64,000 nucleotides of DNA. Origin: Streptococcus sp. Marseille-Q5986 (GTDB taxonomy: Bacteria; Bacillota; Bacilli; Lactobacillales; Streptococcaceae). The stretch lies in the NCBI RefSeq assembly GCF_946902915.1, contig NZ_CAMPPY010000001.1:310001-374000 (forward strand), written 5' to 3'. Shown here in pieces: positions 54,786 to 63,119 of this stretch. The position numbers and the translations under genes are program-made. Positions within the stretch are counted from its first letter, which is position 1, and the number at the start of each line of letters is the position of its first letter. Under the pieces are notes generated by a model that saw nothing but the letters and a program-made list of their open reading frames with translations, searched no databases and had not been told where the DNA came from.

Positions 54786-55673
54786 GTGAAAGTCAATAAA
54801 ATTCGTATGCGGGAAACAGTGATTTCCTACGCTTTCCTAGCACCAGTGTTATTCTTCTTTGTCATCTTTGTCTTGGCTCCTATGATTATGGGATTTATTA
54901 CAAGTTTCTTTAACTACTCCATGACTAAATTTGAGTTTGTGGGCTTGGACAACTACATTCGCATGTTTAAAGACCCTGTCTTTATGAAGTCTTTGATCAA
55001 TACCGTTATCCTGGTTATCGGATCTGTTCCGATTGTGGCTCTCTTCTCGCTCTTTGTAGCATCTCAAACCTATCATCAAAATGCGATTGCTCGATCTTTC
55101 TATCGTTTCGTCTTCTTCCTTCCTGTAGTTACAGGTAGTGTTGCCGTAACGGTTGTATGGAAATGGATCTATGACCCCCTATCAGGGATTCTAAACTTTG
55201 TCCTTAAGTCAAGCCATATCATCAGCCAAAACATTTCTTGGTTGGGTGATAAAAACTGGGCTTTGCTAGCGATTATGATCATCCTTTTGACAACATCTGT
55301 TGGTCAACCGATTATCCTTTATATCGCTGCTATGGGAAATATTGATAATTCACTTGTTGAAGCGGCGCGTGTTGACGGTGCGACTGAGTTCCAAGTGTTC
55401 TGGAAGATCAAATGGCCTAGCCTTCTTCCAACAACTCTTTACATCGCAATCATTACGACCATCAACTCATTCCAATGTTTCGCCTTGATTCAGCTCTTGA
55501 CATCTGGTGGTCCAAACTACTCAACAAGTACCTTGATGTACTACCTTTACGAAAAAGCCTTCCAATTGACTGAATACGGCTATGCAAATACTATCGGTGT
55601 CTTCTTGGCAGTGATGATTGCCATTGTCAGCTTTGCTCAATTCAAGATCCTCGGAAACGACGTAGAATACTAA
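54786..55673 (+). CDS. Sugar ABC transporter permease (MalF-like)
   Basis: This 295-residue permease has six membrane segments and the cytoplasmic EAA loop (EAARVDGATEFQVFWKIKWPSLLP). The start is GTG at 54786, with GAGAGG 9 bases upstream; the GTG at 54777 is part of that site. It works with the second permease, 15 bases downstream, and the upstream lipoprotein. Substrate inferred from the sialidase neighbourhood. Confidence 0.9.
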   Translation: MKVNKIRMRETVISYAFLAPVLFFFVIFVLAPMIMGFITSFFNYSMTKFEFVGLDNYIRMFKDPVFMKSLINTVILVIGSVPIVALFSLFVASQTYHQNAIARSFYRFVFFLPVVTGSVAVTVVWKWIYDPLSGILNFVLKSSHIISQNISWLGDKNWALLAIMIILLTTSVGQPIILYIAAMGNIDNSLVEAARVDGATEFQVFWKIKWPSLLPTTLYIAIITTINSFQCFALIQLLTSGGPNYSTSTLMYYLYEKAFQLTEYGYANTIGVFLAVMIAIVSFAQFKILGNDVEY

Positions 55674-55688
55674 AGAAAGGGGACAGTT

Positions 55689-56531
55689 ATGCAACCTACA
55701 CAACAAAAGAAACCCTTAACAGCTTTTACTGTTATTTCAACGATTATCTTGCTCTTGTTGACCGTACTGTTCATCTTTCCATTCTACTGGATCTTGACAG
55801 GGGCCTTCAAATCACAGCCGGATACCATTATGATTCCGCCACAGTGGTTCCCTAAAATGCCAACCATGGAGAACTTTCAACAACTCATGGTGCAAAACCC
55901 TGCTATGCAGTGGATGTGGAACTCTGTATTTATCTCACTAGTAACCATGTTCTTAGTCTGCGCAACCTCTTCTCTAGCAGGTTATGTCTTGGCTAAAAAA
56001 CGTTTCTATGGTCAACGCATCCTCTTTGCAATCTTTATCGCTGCCATGGCACTTCCAAAACAAGTTGTCCTTGTACCATTGGTACGCATCGTCAACTTCA
56101 TGGGAATTCACGATACTCTCTGGGCAGTTATCTTGCCTTTGATCGGATGGCCATTCGGTGTCTTTCTCATGAAACAGTTCAGTGAAAATATCCCAACAGA
56201 ATTGCTTGAATCAGCTAAAATTGACGGTTGTGGTGAGATTCGTACCTTCTGGAGCGTAGCCTTCCCTATCGTGAAACCAGGATTTGCAGCCCTTGCGATC
56301 TTTACCTTCATCAATACTTGGAACGATTACTTCATGCAGTTGGTTATGTTGACTTCACGTCAAAACTTGACTATCTCACTCGGGGTTGCGACCATGCAGG
56401 CCGAAATGGCAACCAACTACGGTTTGATCATGGCAGGGGCTGCCCTTGCAGCCGTGCCAATCGTAACCGTCTTCCTTGTCTTCCAAAAATCCTTCACTCA
56501 AGGAATCACTATGGGAGCTGTTAAAGGATAA
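55689..56531 (+). CDS. Sugar ABC transporter permease (MalG-like)
   Basis: This 280-residue permease has the MalG-type EAA loop (ESAKIDGCGEIRTFWSVAFPIVKPG) and six membrane segments. It pairs with the preceding MalF-like permease. AAAGGGGACAG precedes the ATG. A BOX element in reverse orientation starts directly at its stop codon. Confidence 0.9.
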   Translation: MQPTQQKKPLTAFTVISTIILLLLTVLFIFPFYWILTGAFKSQPDTIMIPPQWFPKMPTMENFQQLMVQNPAMQWMWNSVFISLVTMFLVCATSSLAGYVLAKKRFYGQRILFAIFIAAMALPKQVVLVPLVRIVNFMGIHDTLWAVILPLIGWPFGVFLMKQFSENIPTELLESAKIDGCGEIRTFWSVAFPIVKPGFAALAIFTFINTWNDYFMQLVMLTSRQNLTISLGVATMQAEMATNYGLIMAGAALAAVPIVTVFLVFQKSFTQGITMGAVKG

Positions 56532-56636
56532 TACTCTGCGAAAATCGAATTCAAACTACGTCAGCATCACCTTGCCATACTTAAGTATTGCCTGCGGTTA
56601 GCTTCCTAGTTTGTTCTTCGATTTTCATTGAGTATA
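56531..56636 (-). repeat. BOX element in reverse orientation (boxA-boxC, shortened)
   Basis: Plus strand begins ATACTCTGCGAAAATCG and ends GATTTTCATTGAGTATA, the reverse complement of BOX ends. No boxB module. It abuts the stop codon of the MalG-like permease gene. Confidence 0.85.
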
Positions 56637-57020
56637 GGAAAAACTGTCTATCAAAATTCAGAAGTATATGTTATAGACTAAGAGAAATATAGTTTCATAA
56701 GTGTCTACAAAATGGAGAGTGTGCAGTTACTTCGTGAAGTTTTGTCAGACACTTATAAACTTAAGAATGAACTCTTTTCATGATACTAGTTAGAGTAGGT
56801 TCGTTTTATGGTAACTATTTCCCGCTTTAGTGGTATCTAAGATAGCAACTTATGCTTATCTTAGACGGAATTTTTGAGACTGACGATGAAAGAGCGAAAG
56901 GCTCAAAAATTAGGAATGAAATTCTGAAGGAATTTACTTCCGTCCGCACTGTTACATGGAAATAGAGAAAGGATAAATCGGAACTGAAAAATAGTAACTA
57001 TCAGAAACGAAGAAAAGAGT
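56637..57020 (+). promoter_or_regulatory. Structured leader region upstream of the first YhcH-family gene
   Basis: 384 bases without a gene, rich in strong dyads: ATAAGTGTCT / AGACACTTAT (about 56698-56757), TCTAAGATA / TATCTTAGA (56836-56865), and a three-part element in which GACGGAA (56864-56870) pairs with TTCCGTC (56938-56944) around an inner TTTTTGAG / CTCAAAAA hairpin and a GAATGAAATTC-type hairpin. The second dyad and the outer stem overlap by two bases, so they cannot fully form together. It could be a regulatory RNA or a small mobile-element remnant. Confidence 0.5.
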
Positions 57021-57473
57021 ATGATTTTTGACGATTTGAAAAACATCACCTTTTACAAAGGGATTCATCCCAATCTAGACAAGGCTATCGACTATCTCTA
57101 TCAGCACCGTAAGGATTCTTTCGAACTCGGTAAGTATGAGATTGACGGGGACAAGGTCTTTCTAGTTGTGCAGGAAAATGTCCTTAATCAAGCTGAAAAT
57201 GATCAATTTGAGCATCATAAGAACTATGCAGATTTGCATTTGCTGGTAGAAGGACATGAATGTTCGAGCTACGGTTCACGTATCAAAGATGAAGCGGTAG
57301 CATTCGACGAAGCGAGCGACATTGGTTTTGTCCATTGTCATGAAAAATACCCACTCTTGTTGGATTATCACAATTTTGCGATTTTCTTCCCAGGAGAACC
57401 TCGCCAGCCAAATGGCTACGCAGGGATGGAAGAAAAGGTTCGCAAATATCTCTTTAAAATTTTGATTGATTGA
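57021..57473 (+). CDS. YhcH/YjgK/YiaL family protein (first copy)
   Basis: This 150-residue cupin-like protein belongs to the family of E. coli NanQ (YhcH), which helps sialic acid use as an anomerase. Conserved parts: IDGDKVFLVVQE, EHHKNYADLHLLVEGHE, the motif FFPGEPRQPNG with metal/sugar ligands, and KVRKYLFKI at the end. A GAAAAGAG site precedes the ATG. A second family member is encoded at 59499. Its operon partners on the 5' side are separated by a structured leader. Confidence 0.88.
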   Translation: MIFDDLKNITFYKGIHPNLDKAIDYLYQHRKDSFELGKYEIDGDKVFLVVQENVLNQAENDQFEHHKNYADLHLLVEGHECSSYGSRIKDEAVAFDEASDIGFVHCHEKYPLLLDYHNFAIFFPGEPRQPNGYAGMEEKVRKYLFKILID

Positions 57474-57546
57474 AAATAATATGAACTGTTTTTTGTAAAG
57501 CTTTAATAATTCTCTACCATGAAATTTATCTTTGTGAGGTAGAGAA

Positions 57547-58134
57547 ATGAGAATAAAATATTTAAAAATTGGTGTCTTATTGTCAGTGTGTTTATTGCTA
57601 ATGAGTAATATTTTACCTTCAATTGTGTATGCGAATGAAGTTTCGAATATCCAAACTATACAGTCAGAAATGGATCGAATAGATGCAAAATTATTTGCTA
57701 ACTGAACAAGAAATTAAGGATCTGGTGGAAGATAGCAAAGGAGCCTATCCAGACATATCAGATGAGCGTAAAATTGAATTGCTAGAAATGGTATCTTCTA
57801 AGTATGCTGCAAGAGCTAGTTTCTTAGATGGACAGGGAATTACAGTTGATGAGATGTCCTGGATAATTAATGGCATTGTGAATGGATTGATTGGTAGATA
57901 CATAAAATTAGGCACTTATGCAGTTAAGTATGGTATTAGTATGGCGCGCTCGATCTTAAGTAGGGCAGCTGCAACTGCGGCAGCAAGAGTAGGATTATTG
58001 ACCAAGATTTCTGGAAGATTTTACGAATAGCTGTGCTCGCAGCTGATGTATATGGTAATTTTGCCTACAATATTGCTGCAGCTTGGGATGCACATGATAA
58101 AATTCCTAACAATGGTCGTATAAACTTTTAAAAT
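57547..58134 (+). pseudogene. Secreted small protein gene with two frameshifts
   Basis: A signal peptide frame starts at 57547 (MRIKYLKIGVLLSVCLLL...VYANE) and stops at 57708. The next part (LLTEQEIKDLVEDSKGAYPDIS...SKYAARASF...MSWIINGIVNGLIGRYIKLG) is in the +1 frame from about 57690 to 58030. The last part (ILRIAVLAADVYGNFAYNIAAAWDAH...NGRINF) returns to the first frame and ends at 58132. One extra T and one missing A explain both shifts. The hydrophobic, Ala/Gly-rich C-terminal half recalls bacteriocin-like secreted proteins, and a small membrane protein follows. Function unknown. Confidence 0.65.
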
Positions 58135-58140
58135 GCGAGA

Positions 58141-58359
58141 ATGAAAGCACTTTGTATTTTTTTATTAAAAGCACTTTGTATTTTTTTATTGAATATGTTA
58201 GCTTGGACAGTGCTTGCAATGATAGTCCGTGGAGGGCTAGATGAATTTAATGAGCATACTTGGAGTACTATTTTAATTGCTTCGCTGTCTGGGGTATATA
58301 TAGATTATATGTCCATAGATAAAAATAGGAAAAAGTCCAAAAGAAAAAAGAAAAAATAG
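58141..58359 (+). CDS. Small basic membrane protein, possible partner of the preceding secreted protein
   Basis: This 72-residue protein has two hydrophobic segments and a very basic tail (DKNRKKSKRKKKK). The N-terminus contains an exact duplication at protein level, KALCIFLL twice (58144-58191, 24 bp each, one base different), which probably arose by slippage. Size and topology resemble bacteriocin immunity proteins, but this is a guess from position. There is no clear ribosome binding site; translation may depend on the upstream frame. Confidence 0.5.
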   Translation: MKALCIFLLKALCIFLLNMLAWTVLAMIVRGGLDEFNEHTWSTILIASLSGVYIDYMSIDKNRKKSKRKKKK

Positions 58360-58413
58360 ATTTGTTCATGGTAGGGACTTATGAAAGCTTTACTGACAAA
58401 AAAGAAAACAGTT

Positions 58414-58530
58414 TATACTCAATGAAAATCAAAGAGCAAACTAGGAAGCTAGCCGCAGGTTGCTCAAAACACTGTTTTGAGGTTGCAGATGGACGCTGGC
58501 GTGGTTTGAAGAGATTTTCGAAGAAGTATT
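58414..58530 (+). repeat. BOX element, shortened (boxA and partial boxC)
   Basis: TATACTCAATGAAAATC start, then boxA to CAAAACACTG, a short TTTTGAGGTTGCAGATG segment fused to GGTTTGAAGAGATTTTCGAAGAAGTATT. boxB and the centre of boxC are missing. Confidence 0.9.
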
Positions 58531-58557
58531 ACAAAGAAAAATGATGGAGGAGTAAAT

Positions 58558-59202
58558 ATGGCACAAAAAGGAGTAAGCCTTATCAAGGCAGCATTTGATA
58601 CAGACAACTTTCTCATGCGTTTCAGTGAGAAAGTCTTGGATATCGTCACAGCCAATCTTCTTTTTGTCGTCTCTTGTTTGCCAATCGTGACGATTGGAGT
58701 GGCTAAAATCAGCCTCTATGAAACCATGTTTGAGATTAAGAGAAGCAGACGGGTGCCTGTTTTTAAAATCTATCTGAGAGCTTTCAAGCAAAATCTGAAA
58801 CTAGGTCTTCAGTTAGGTCTGCTCGAGTTGGGTATTGTTTTGCTGAGTCTTTTAGACCTCTATCTCTTTTGGGGGCAGACAGCTATGCCTTTCCAAATGG
58901 TGAAAGTTATTTGTCTAGGGATTCTTATCTTCCTTACTATCGTGATGTTGGCTAGCTATCCAATCGCTGCGCGTTATGATTTGACTTGGAAAGAAGTGTT
59001 ACAAAAAGGGCTTATCTTGGCAAGTTTTAACTTTCTTTGGTTCTTCCTCATGTTAGTTATTCTTGTCCTCATTGTGATGGTTCTTTATCTGTCCGCTTTC
59101 AGTCTACTCTTAGGTGGCTCAGCCTTCCTACTTTTTGGGTTTGGACTATTGGTCTTTATCCAGACTGGATTGATGGAGAAAATTTTCGCAAAATATCAAT
59201 AG
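58558..59202 (+). CDS. DUF624 (YesL-like) membrane protein
   Basis: This 214-residue protein has five or six hydrophobic segments. YesL/DUF624 proteins occur with oligosaccharide ABC transporters of Gram-positive bacteria; the role is unknown, perhaps regulatory or assembly-related. The conserved N-terminal part NFLMRFSEKVLDIVTANLLFVVSCLPIVTIGVAKISLYETMF is present. GGAGG lies 7 bases before the ATG. It lies directly behind a BOX element and directly before the duplicated nanE promoter region. Confidence 0.82.
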   Translation: MAQKGVSLIKAAFDTDNFLMRFSEKVLDIVTANLLFVVSCLPIVTIGVAKISLYETMFEIKRSRRVPVFKIYLRAFKQNLKLGLQLGLLELGIVLLSLLDLYLFWGQTAMPFQMVKVICLGILIFLTIVMLASYPIAARYDLTWKEVLQKGLILASFNFLWFFLMLVILVLIVMVLYLSAFSLLLGGSAFLLFGFGLLVFIQTGLMEKIFAKYQ

Positions 59203-59464
59203 GATGACCCTCTGAAACTACTTTTAGAAATAGCTGTTCTATAAAATACGTTTAAAAATGAAATCTATTCTACCACAACCTATTGAAAGCGCTTAATAAA
59301 TAATATATAATAAACCCATAAGAACAAAGAAAGGGGGAAGAGGCTGCCACAGATTACTAAAGAAGCCTTGATTGAACAAATCAAAGATGGAATCATCGTT
59401 TCTTGTCAGGCCCTTCCTCACTAACCGCTCTATACAGAAGCGGGAGGAGTCATTCCCTTGCTGG
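59203..59464 (+). repeat. Direct repeat copy 2: nanE promoter and 5' end
   Basis: 262 bases nearly identical to 47214-47476, now placed in front of the second YhcH-family gene and the nanB operon. Confidence 0.9.
59283..59311 (+). promoter_or_regulatory. Promoter and cre site in front of the nanB operon (captured nanE promoter)
   Basis: TTGAAA (59283-59288), 17 bp, TATAAT (59306-59311), with the cre-like TGAAAGCGCTTAAT at 59284-59297 over the -35 box; all identical to the nanE promoter. Confidence 0.78.
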
Positions 59465-59474
59465 TCTTAAATAA
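59344..59474 (+). pseudogene. nanE: nanE remnant (first 40 and last codons)
   Basis: The copy begins CTG instead of ATG, matches nanE through EAGGVIPLL, has a TAA where nanE has GAA (just after LPH), and then jumps to the nanE end (CTT AAA TAA). About 570 bp are deleted. It cannot make an enzyme; its ribosome binding site (AAGGGGG) remains. Confidence 0.88.
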
Positions 59475-59498
59475 AAAATAAAGAAAGGAGGATTGAGT

Positions 59499-59951
59499 AT
59501 GATTATTACTAAAATTAGTCGTTTAGAAACTTATGTGGGAGTAAATCCACATTTTGCAACATTAATAGATTTTCTAGAAAAAACAGGACTAGAAAATTTG
59601 ACAGAAGGTCCGATTGAGATCGATGGAGATCGATTGTTTGGGAATTGCTTTACTTATCTAGCAGATGGTCAAGCAGGGGCCTTCTTTGAAACCCACCAAA
59701 AATATTTGGATATTCATTTAGTTTTGGAAAACGAAGAAGCCATGGCTGTTACGTCGCCGGAAAATGTAAGCGTTATCCAAGAGTATGATGAAGAGAAGGA
59801 TATTGAATTATACACAGGGAAAGTGGAACAGTTGGTTCATTTGAGAGCTGGCGAATGCCTCATCACTTTTCCAGAAGATTTACATCAACCCAAGGTTCGT
59901 ATAAATGATGAACCTGTGAAAAAAGTTGTCTTTAAAGTTGCGATTTCTTAA
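59499..59951 (+). CDS. YhcH/YjgK/YiaL family protein (second copy)
   Basis: This 150-residue protein belongs to the same family as the protein at 57021 but is clearly diverged. Conserved parts: IEIDGDRLFGNCFTYL, FFETHQKYLDIHLVLE, and LITFPEDLHQPKVRI with likely metal ligands. The start ATG at 59499 lies behind AAAGGAGG; TTG 59493 is too close to it. It is the first intact gene of the nanB operon, behind the captured nanE promoter. It likely helps convert sialic acid or its 2,7-anhydro form, the NanB product, after import. Confidence 0.88.
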   Translation: MIITKISRLETYVGVNPHFATLIDFLEKTGLENLTEGPIEIDGDRLFGNCFTYLADGQAGAFFETHQKYLDIHLVLENEEAMAVTSPENVSVIQEYDEEKDIELYTGKVEQLVHLRAGECLITFPEDLHQPKVRINDEPVKKVVFKVAIS

Positions 59952-59969
59952 TGTAGAAAGGGGATAACA

Positions 59970-61307
59970 ATGAAAAAAATGAGAAAGTTTTTATGTCTAG
60001 CTGGAGTTGCGCTAGCAGCCGTTGCCTTGGTAGCTTGTTCAGGAAAAAAAGAAGCTACAACTAGTACTGAACCACCGACAGAATTATCTGGTGAGATTAC
60101 AATGTGGCACTCCTTTACTCAAGGACCACGTTTAGAAAGTATTCAAAAATCAGCAGATGCTTTCATGCAAAAGCATCCAAAAACGAAAATCAAGATTGAA
60201 ACATTTTCTTGGAATGACTTCTATACTAAATGGACTACAGGTTTAGCAAATGGCAATGTGCCAGATATCAGTACAGCTCTTCCTAACCAAGTAATGGAAA
60301 TGGTCAACTCAGATGCTTTGGTTCCGCTAAATGATTCTATCAAGCGTATTGGACAGGATAAATTTAACACAACTGCCTTAAATGAAGCGAAAATCGGAGA
60401 TGATTACTACTCTGTTCCTCTTTATTCACATGCACAAGTTATGTGGGTTAGAACTGATTTATTAAAAGAACATAATATTGAGGTTCCTAAAACTTGGGAT
60501 CAACTCTATGAAGCTTCTAAAAAATTGAAAGAAGCTGGAGTTTATGGATTGTCTGTTCCGTTCGGAACAAATGACTTAATGGCAACACGCTTCTTGAACT
60601 TCTACGTACGTAGTGGTGGCGGTAGCCTCTTAACAAAAGATCTTAAAGCAGATTTGACAAGCCAACTTGCTCAAGATGGTATTAAATACTGGGTTAAATT
60701 GTACAAAGAAATCTCACCTCAAGATTCTTTGAACTTTAATGTCCTTCAACAAGCTACCTTGTTCTATCAAGGAAAAACAGCATTTGACTTTAACTCTGGA
60801 TTCCATATTGGAGGAATTAATGCCAACAGTCCTCAATTGATTGATTCAATTGATGCTTATCCTATTCCAAAGATCAAAGAATCTGATAAAGACCAAGGAA
60901 TTGAGACCTCAAACATTCCAATGGTTGTTTGGAAAAATTCAAAACATCCAGAAGTTGCTAAGGCATTCTTAGAATCACTTTATAATGAAGAAGACTATGT
61001 TAAATTCCTTGATTCAACTCCAGTAGGTATGTTACCAACTATTAGTGGTATCAGCGATTCTGCAGCCTATAAAGAAAATGAAACTCGTAAGAAATTTAAA
61101 CATGCTGAAGAAGTGATTACTGAAGCTGTTAAAAAAGGTACTGCTATTGGTTATGAAAATGGACCAAGTGTACAAGCTGGTATGTTGACTAACCAACACA
61201 TTATTGAACAAATGTTCCAAGATATCATTTCAAATGGAACAGATCCTATGAAAGCAGCAAAAGAAGCAGAAAAACAATTAAACGATTTATTTGAGGCTGC
61301 TCAGTAG
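59970..61307 (+). CDS. ABC transporter substrate-binding lipoprotein of the nanB operon
   Basis: This 445-residue family 1 solute-binding protein has lipobox LVACSGKK with Cys at residue 23. Blocks: EITMWHSFTQGPRLESIQKSAD, VPDISTALPNQVMEM, and a C-terminal TNQHIIEQMFQDIIS. It is encoded between a YhcH-family gene and two permease genes, upstream of nanB. The NanB sialidase releases 2,7-anhydro-Neu5Ac, so this protein probably captures that product or sialic acid. Confidence 0.9.
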   Translation: MKKMRKFLCLAGVALAAVALVACSGKKEATTSTEPPTELSGEITMWHSFTQGPRLESIQKSADAFMQKHPKTKIKIETFSWNDFYTKWTTGLANGNVPDISTALPNQVMEMVNSDALVPLNDSIKRIGQDKFNTTALNEAKIGDDYYSVPLYSHAQVMWVRTDLLKEHNIEVPKTWDQLYEASKKLKEAGVYGLSVPFGTNDLMATRFLNFYVRSGGGSLLTKDLKADLTSQLAQDGIKYWVKLYKEISPQDSLNFNVLQQATLFYQGKTAFDFNSGFHIGGINANSPQLIDSIDAYPIPKIKESDKDQGIETSNIPMVVWKNSKHPEVAKAFLESLYNEEDYVKFLDSTPVGMLPTISGISDSAAYKENETRKKFKHAEEVITEAVKKGTAIGYENGPSVQAGMLTNQHIIEQMFQDIISNGTDPMKAAKEAEKQLNDLFEAAQ

Positions 61308-61329
61308 ATGTAAAAGACTAGAAAATAGG

Positions 61330-61359
61330 TGGGCTAGTGAGCTGAAAAGCCCTAGCCCA
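61330..61359 (+). terminator. Hairpin between binding-protein and permease genes of the nanB operon
   Basis: TGGGCTAG / CTAGCCCA stem with a following ATCTTGT; no strong T run, so likely an mRNA stabiliser or weak terminator. Confidence 0.55.
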
Positions 61360-61385
61360 ATCTTGTAAAAGAAGGGAGAAGGAGA

Positions 61386-62270
61386 ATGGTTAAAGAACGT
61401 AATTTAACTCGCTGGATATTTGTTTTGCCAGCTATGATTATCGTAGGATTACTCTTTGTTTATCCGTTTTTCTCGAGTATTTTTTATAGCTTTACCAATA
61501 AGCATTTGATTATGCCCAATTATAAATTTGTTGGTTTAGCTAACTATAAAGCTGTGCTATCAGATCCCAACTTCTTTAATGCGTTCTTTAATTCAATTAA
61601 GTGGACCATTTTCTCATTAGTTGGTCAAGTTTTAGTAGGGTTTGTATTGGCTTTAGCTCTTCACAGAGTACGCCACTTCAAGAAATTATATAGGACCTTA
61701 TTGATTGTTCCTTGGGCATTTCCTACCATCGTTATTGCCTTCTCTTGGCAGTGGATTCTAAACGGGGTTTATGGCTACTTACCTAATCTAATCGTAAAAT
61801 TAGGTTTAATGGATCATACACCTGCATTTTTGACAGATAGTACATGGGCATTCCTATGTTTGGTGTTTATCAACATTTGGTTTGGAGCACCGATGATTAT
61901 GGTTAATGTACTTTCAGCTTTACAAACAGTACCAGAAGAACAATTTGAGGCTGCTAAGATAGACGGTGCTTCAAGTTGGCAGGTGTTTAAGTTTATCGTC
62001 TTTCCGCATATTAAAGTGGTTGTAGGACTTCTAGTTGTTTTGAGAACTGTATGGATCTTTAATAACTTTGATATCATCTACCTAATTACTGGTGGTGGAC
62101 CAGCCAATGCTACAACGACGCTTCCAATTTTTGCTTATAACCTAGGTTGGGGAACTAAATTGTTGGGTCGTGCTTCAGCAGTTACAGTATTGCTCTTTAT
62201 CTTCTTGGTAGCAATTTGCTTTATCTACTTTGCTATCATCAGTAAGTGGGAAAAGGAGGGTAGAAAATAA
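61386..62270 (+). CDS. ABC transporter permease of the nanB operon (MalF-like)
   Basis: This 294-residue permease has six membrane segments and the EAA loop EAAKIDGASSWQVFKFIVFPHIK. It starts after a 78-bp gap holding a GCCC/GGGC-type hairpin (GTGGGCTAG..CTAGCCCA). GGGAGAAGGAG precedes the ATG. It overlaps the next permease by one base, so the two are translated together. Confidence 0.9.
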   Translation: MVKERNLTRWIFVLPAMIIVGLLFVYPFFSSIFYSFTNKHLIMPNYKFVGLANYKAVLSDPNFFNAFFNSIKWTIFSLVGQVLVGFVLALALHRVRHFKKLYRTLLIVPWAFPTIVIAFSWQWILNGVYGYLPNLIVKLGLMDHTPAFLTDSTWAFLCLVFINIWFGAPMIMVNVLSALQTVPEEQFEAAKIDGASSWQVFKFIVFPHIKVVVGLLVVLRTVWIFNNFDIIYLITGGGPANATTTLPIFAYNLGWGTKLLGRASAVTVLLFIFLVAICFIYFAIISKWEKEGRK

Positions 62271-63103
62271 TGAAGAAGAAATCCAGTATTTATTTAGATA
62301 TTCTCTCACATGTACTCTTGATTGGTGCGACAATCGTTGCAATTTTCCCATTGGTATGGATTATCATATCTTCTGTCAAGGGTAAAGGGGAATTAACTCA
62401 GTATCCAACACGATTTTGGCCTGAACAATTTACATTGGATTATTTCACTCATGTTATCAACGATTTGCACTTTATTGATAACATTCGAAACAGTTTAATC
62501 ATTGCCTTAGCTACAACCGTTATTGCGATTATTATTTCTGCTATGGCAGCCTATGGTATTGTTCGATTCTTCCCTAAATTGGGAGCGATTATGTCGAGAC
62601 TACTCGTCATTACCTACATTTTCCCACCAATTTTGTTAGCAATTCCATATTCAATTGCCATTGCTAAAGTTGGATTAACAAATAGTTTATTTGGCTTGAT
62701 GATGGTTTATCTATCTTTTAGTGTTCCATATGCGGTTTGGCTTTTAGTTGGATTTTTCCAAACAGTTCCGATTGGAATTGAAGAAGCAGCTCGAATTGAT
62801 GGCGCTAATAAATTTGTGACTTTTTACAAAATTGTACTACCGATTGTAGCACCAGGTATTGTAGCAACAGCTATTTATACATTTATCAATGCTTGGAATG
62901 AATTCTTGTATGCCTTGATTTTGATTAACAATACAGGAAAGATGACAGTAGCAGTAGCCCTTCGATCACTTAACGGTTCAGAAATTTTAGACTGGGGAGA
63001 TATGATGGCGGCATCTGTTATTGTGGTTCTTCCATCAATCATTTTCTTCTCTATCATCCAAAATAAAATTGCAAGTGGATTGTCAGAAGGATCTGTGAAG
63101 TAG
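62270..63103 (+). CDS. ABC transporter permease of the nanB operon (MalG-like)
   Basis: This 277-residue permease has the EAA loop EEAARIDGANKFVTFYKIVLPIVAPG and six membrane segments. Its start codon overlaps the stop of the partner permease (TAATG). No ATPase is encoded nearby; a shared ATPase is expected. Followed after 16 bases by nanB. Confidence 0.9.
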   Translation: MKKKSSIYLDILSHVLLIGATIVAIFPLVWIIISSVKGKGELTQYPTRFWPEQFTLDYFTHVINDLHFIDNIRNSLIIALATTVIAIIISAMAAYGIVRFFPKLGAIMSRLLVITYIFPPILLAIPYSIAIAKVGLTNSLFGLMMVYLSFSVPYAVWLLVGFFQTVPIGIEEAARIDGANKFVTFYKIVLPIVAPGIVATAIYTFINAWNEFLYALILINNTGKMTVAVALRSLNGSEILDWGDMMAASVIVVLPSIIFFSIIQNKIASGLSEGSVK

Positions 63104-63119
63104 ACGAAAGAAGGAAAAA

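Noticed and set aside
58362..58544. 60-codon frame over the BOX at 58414
   Set aside because: Mostly BOX sequence; no family and no conserved start.
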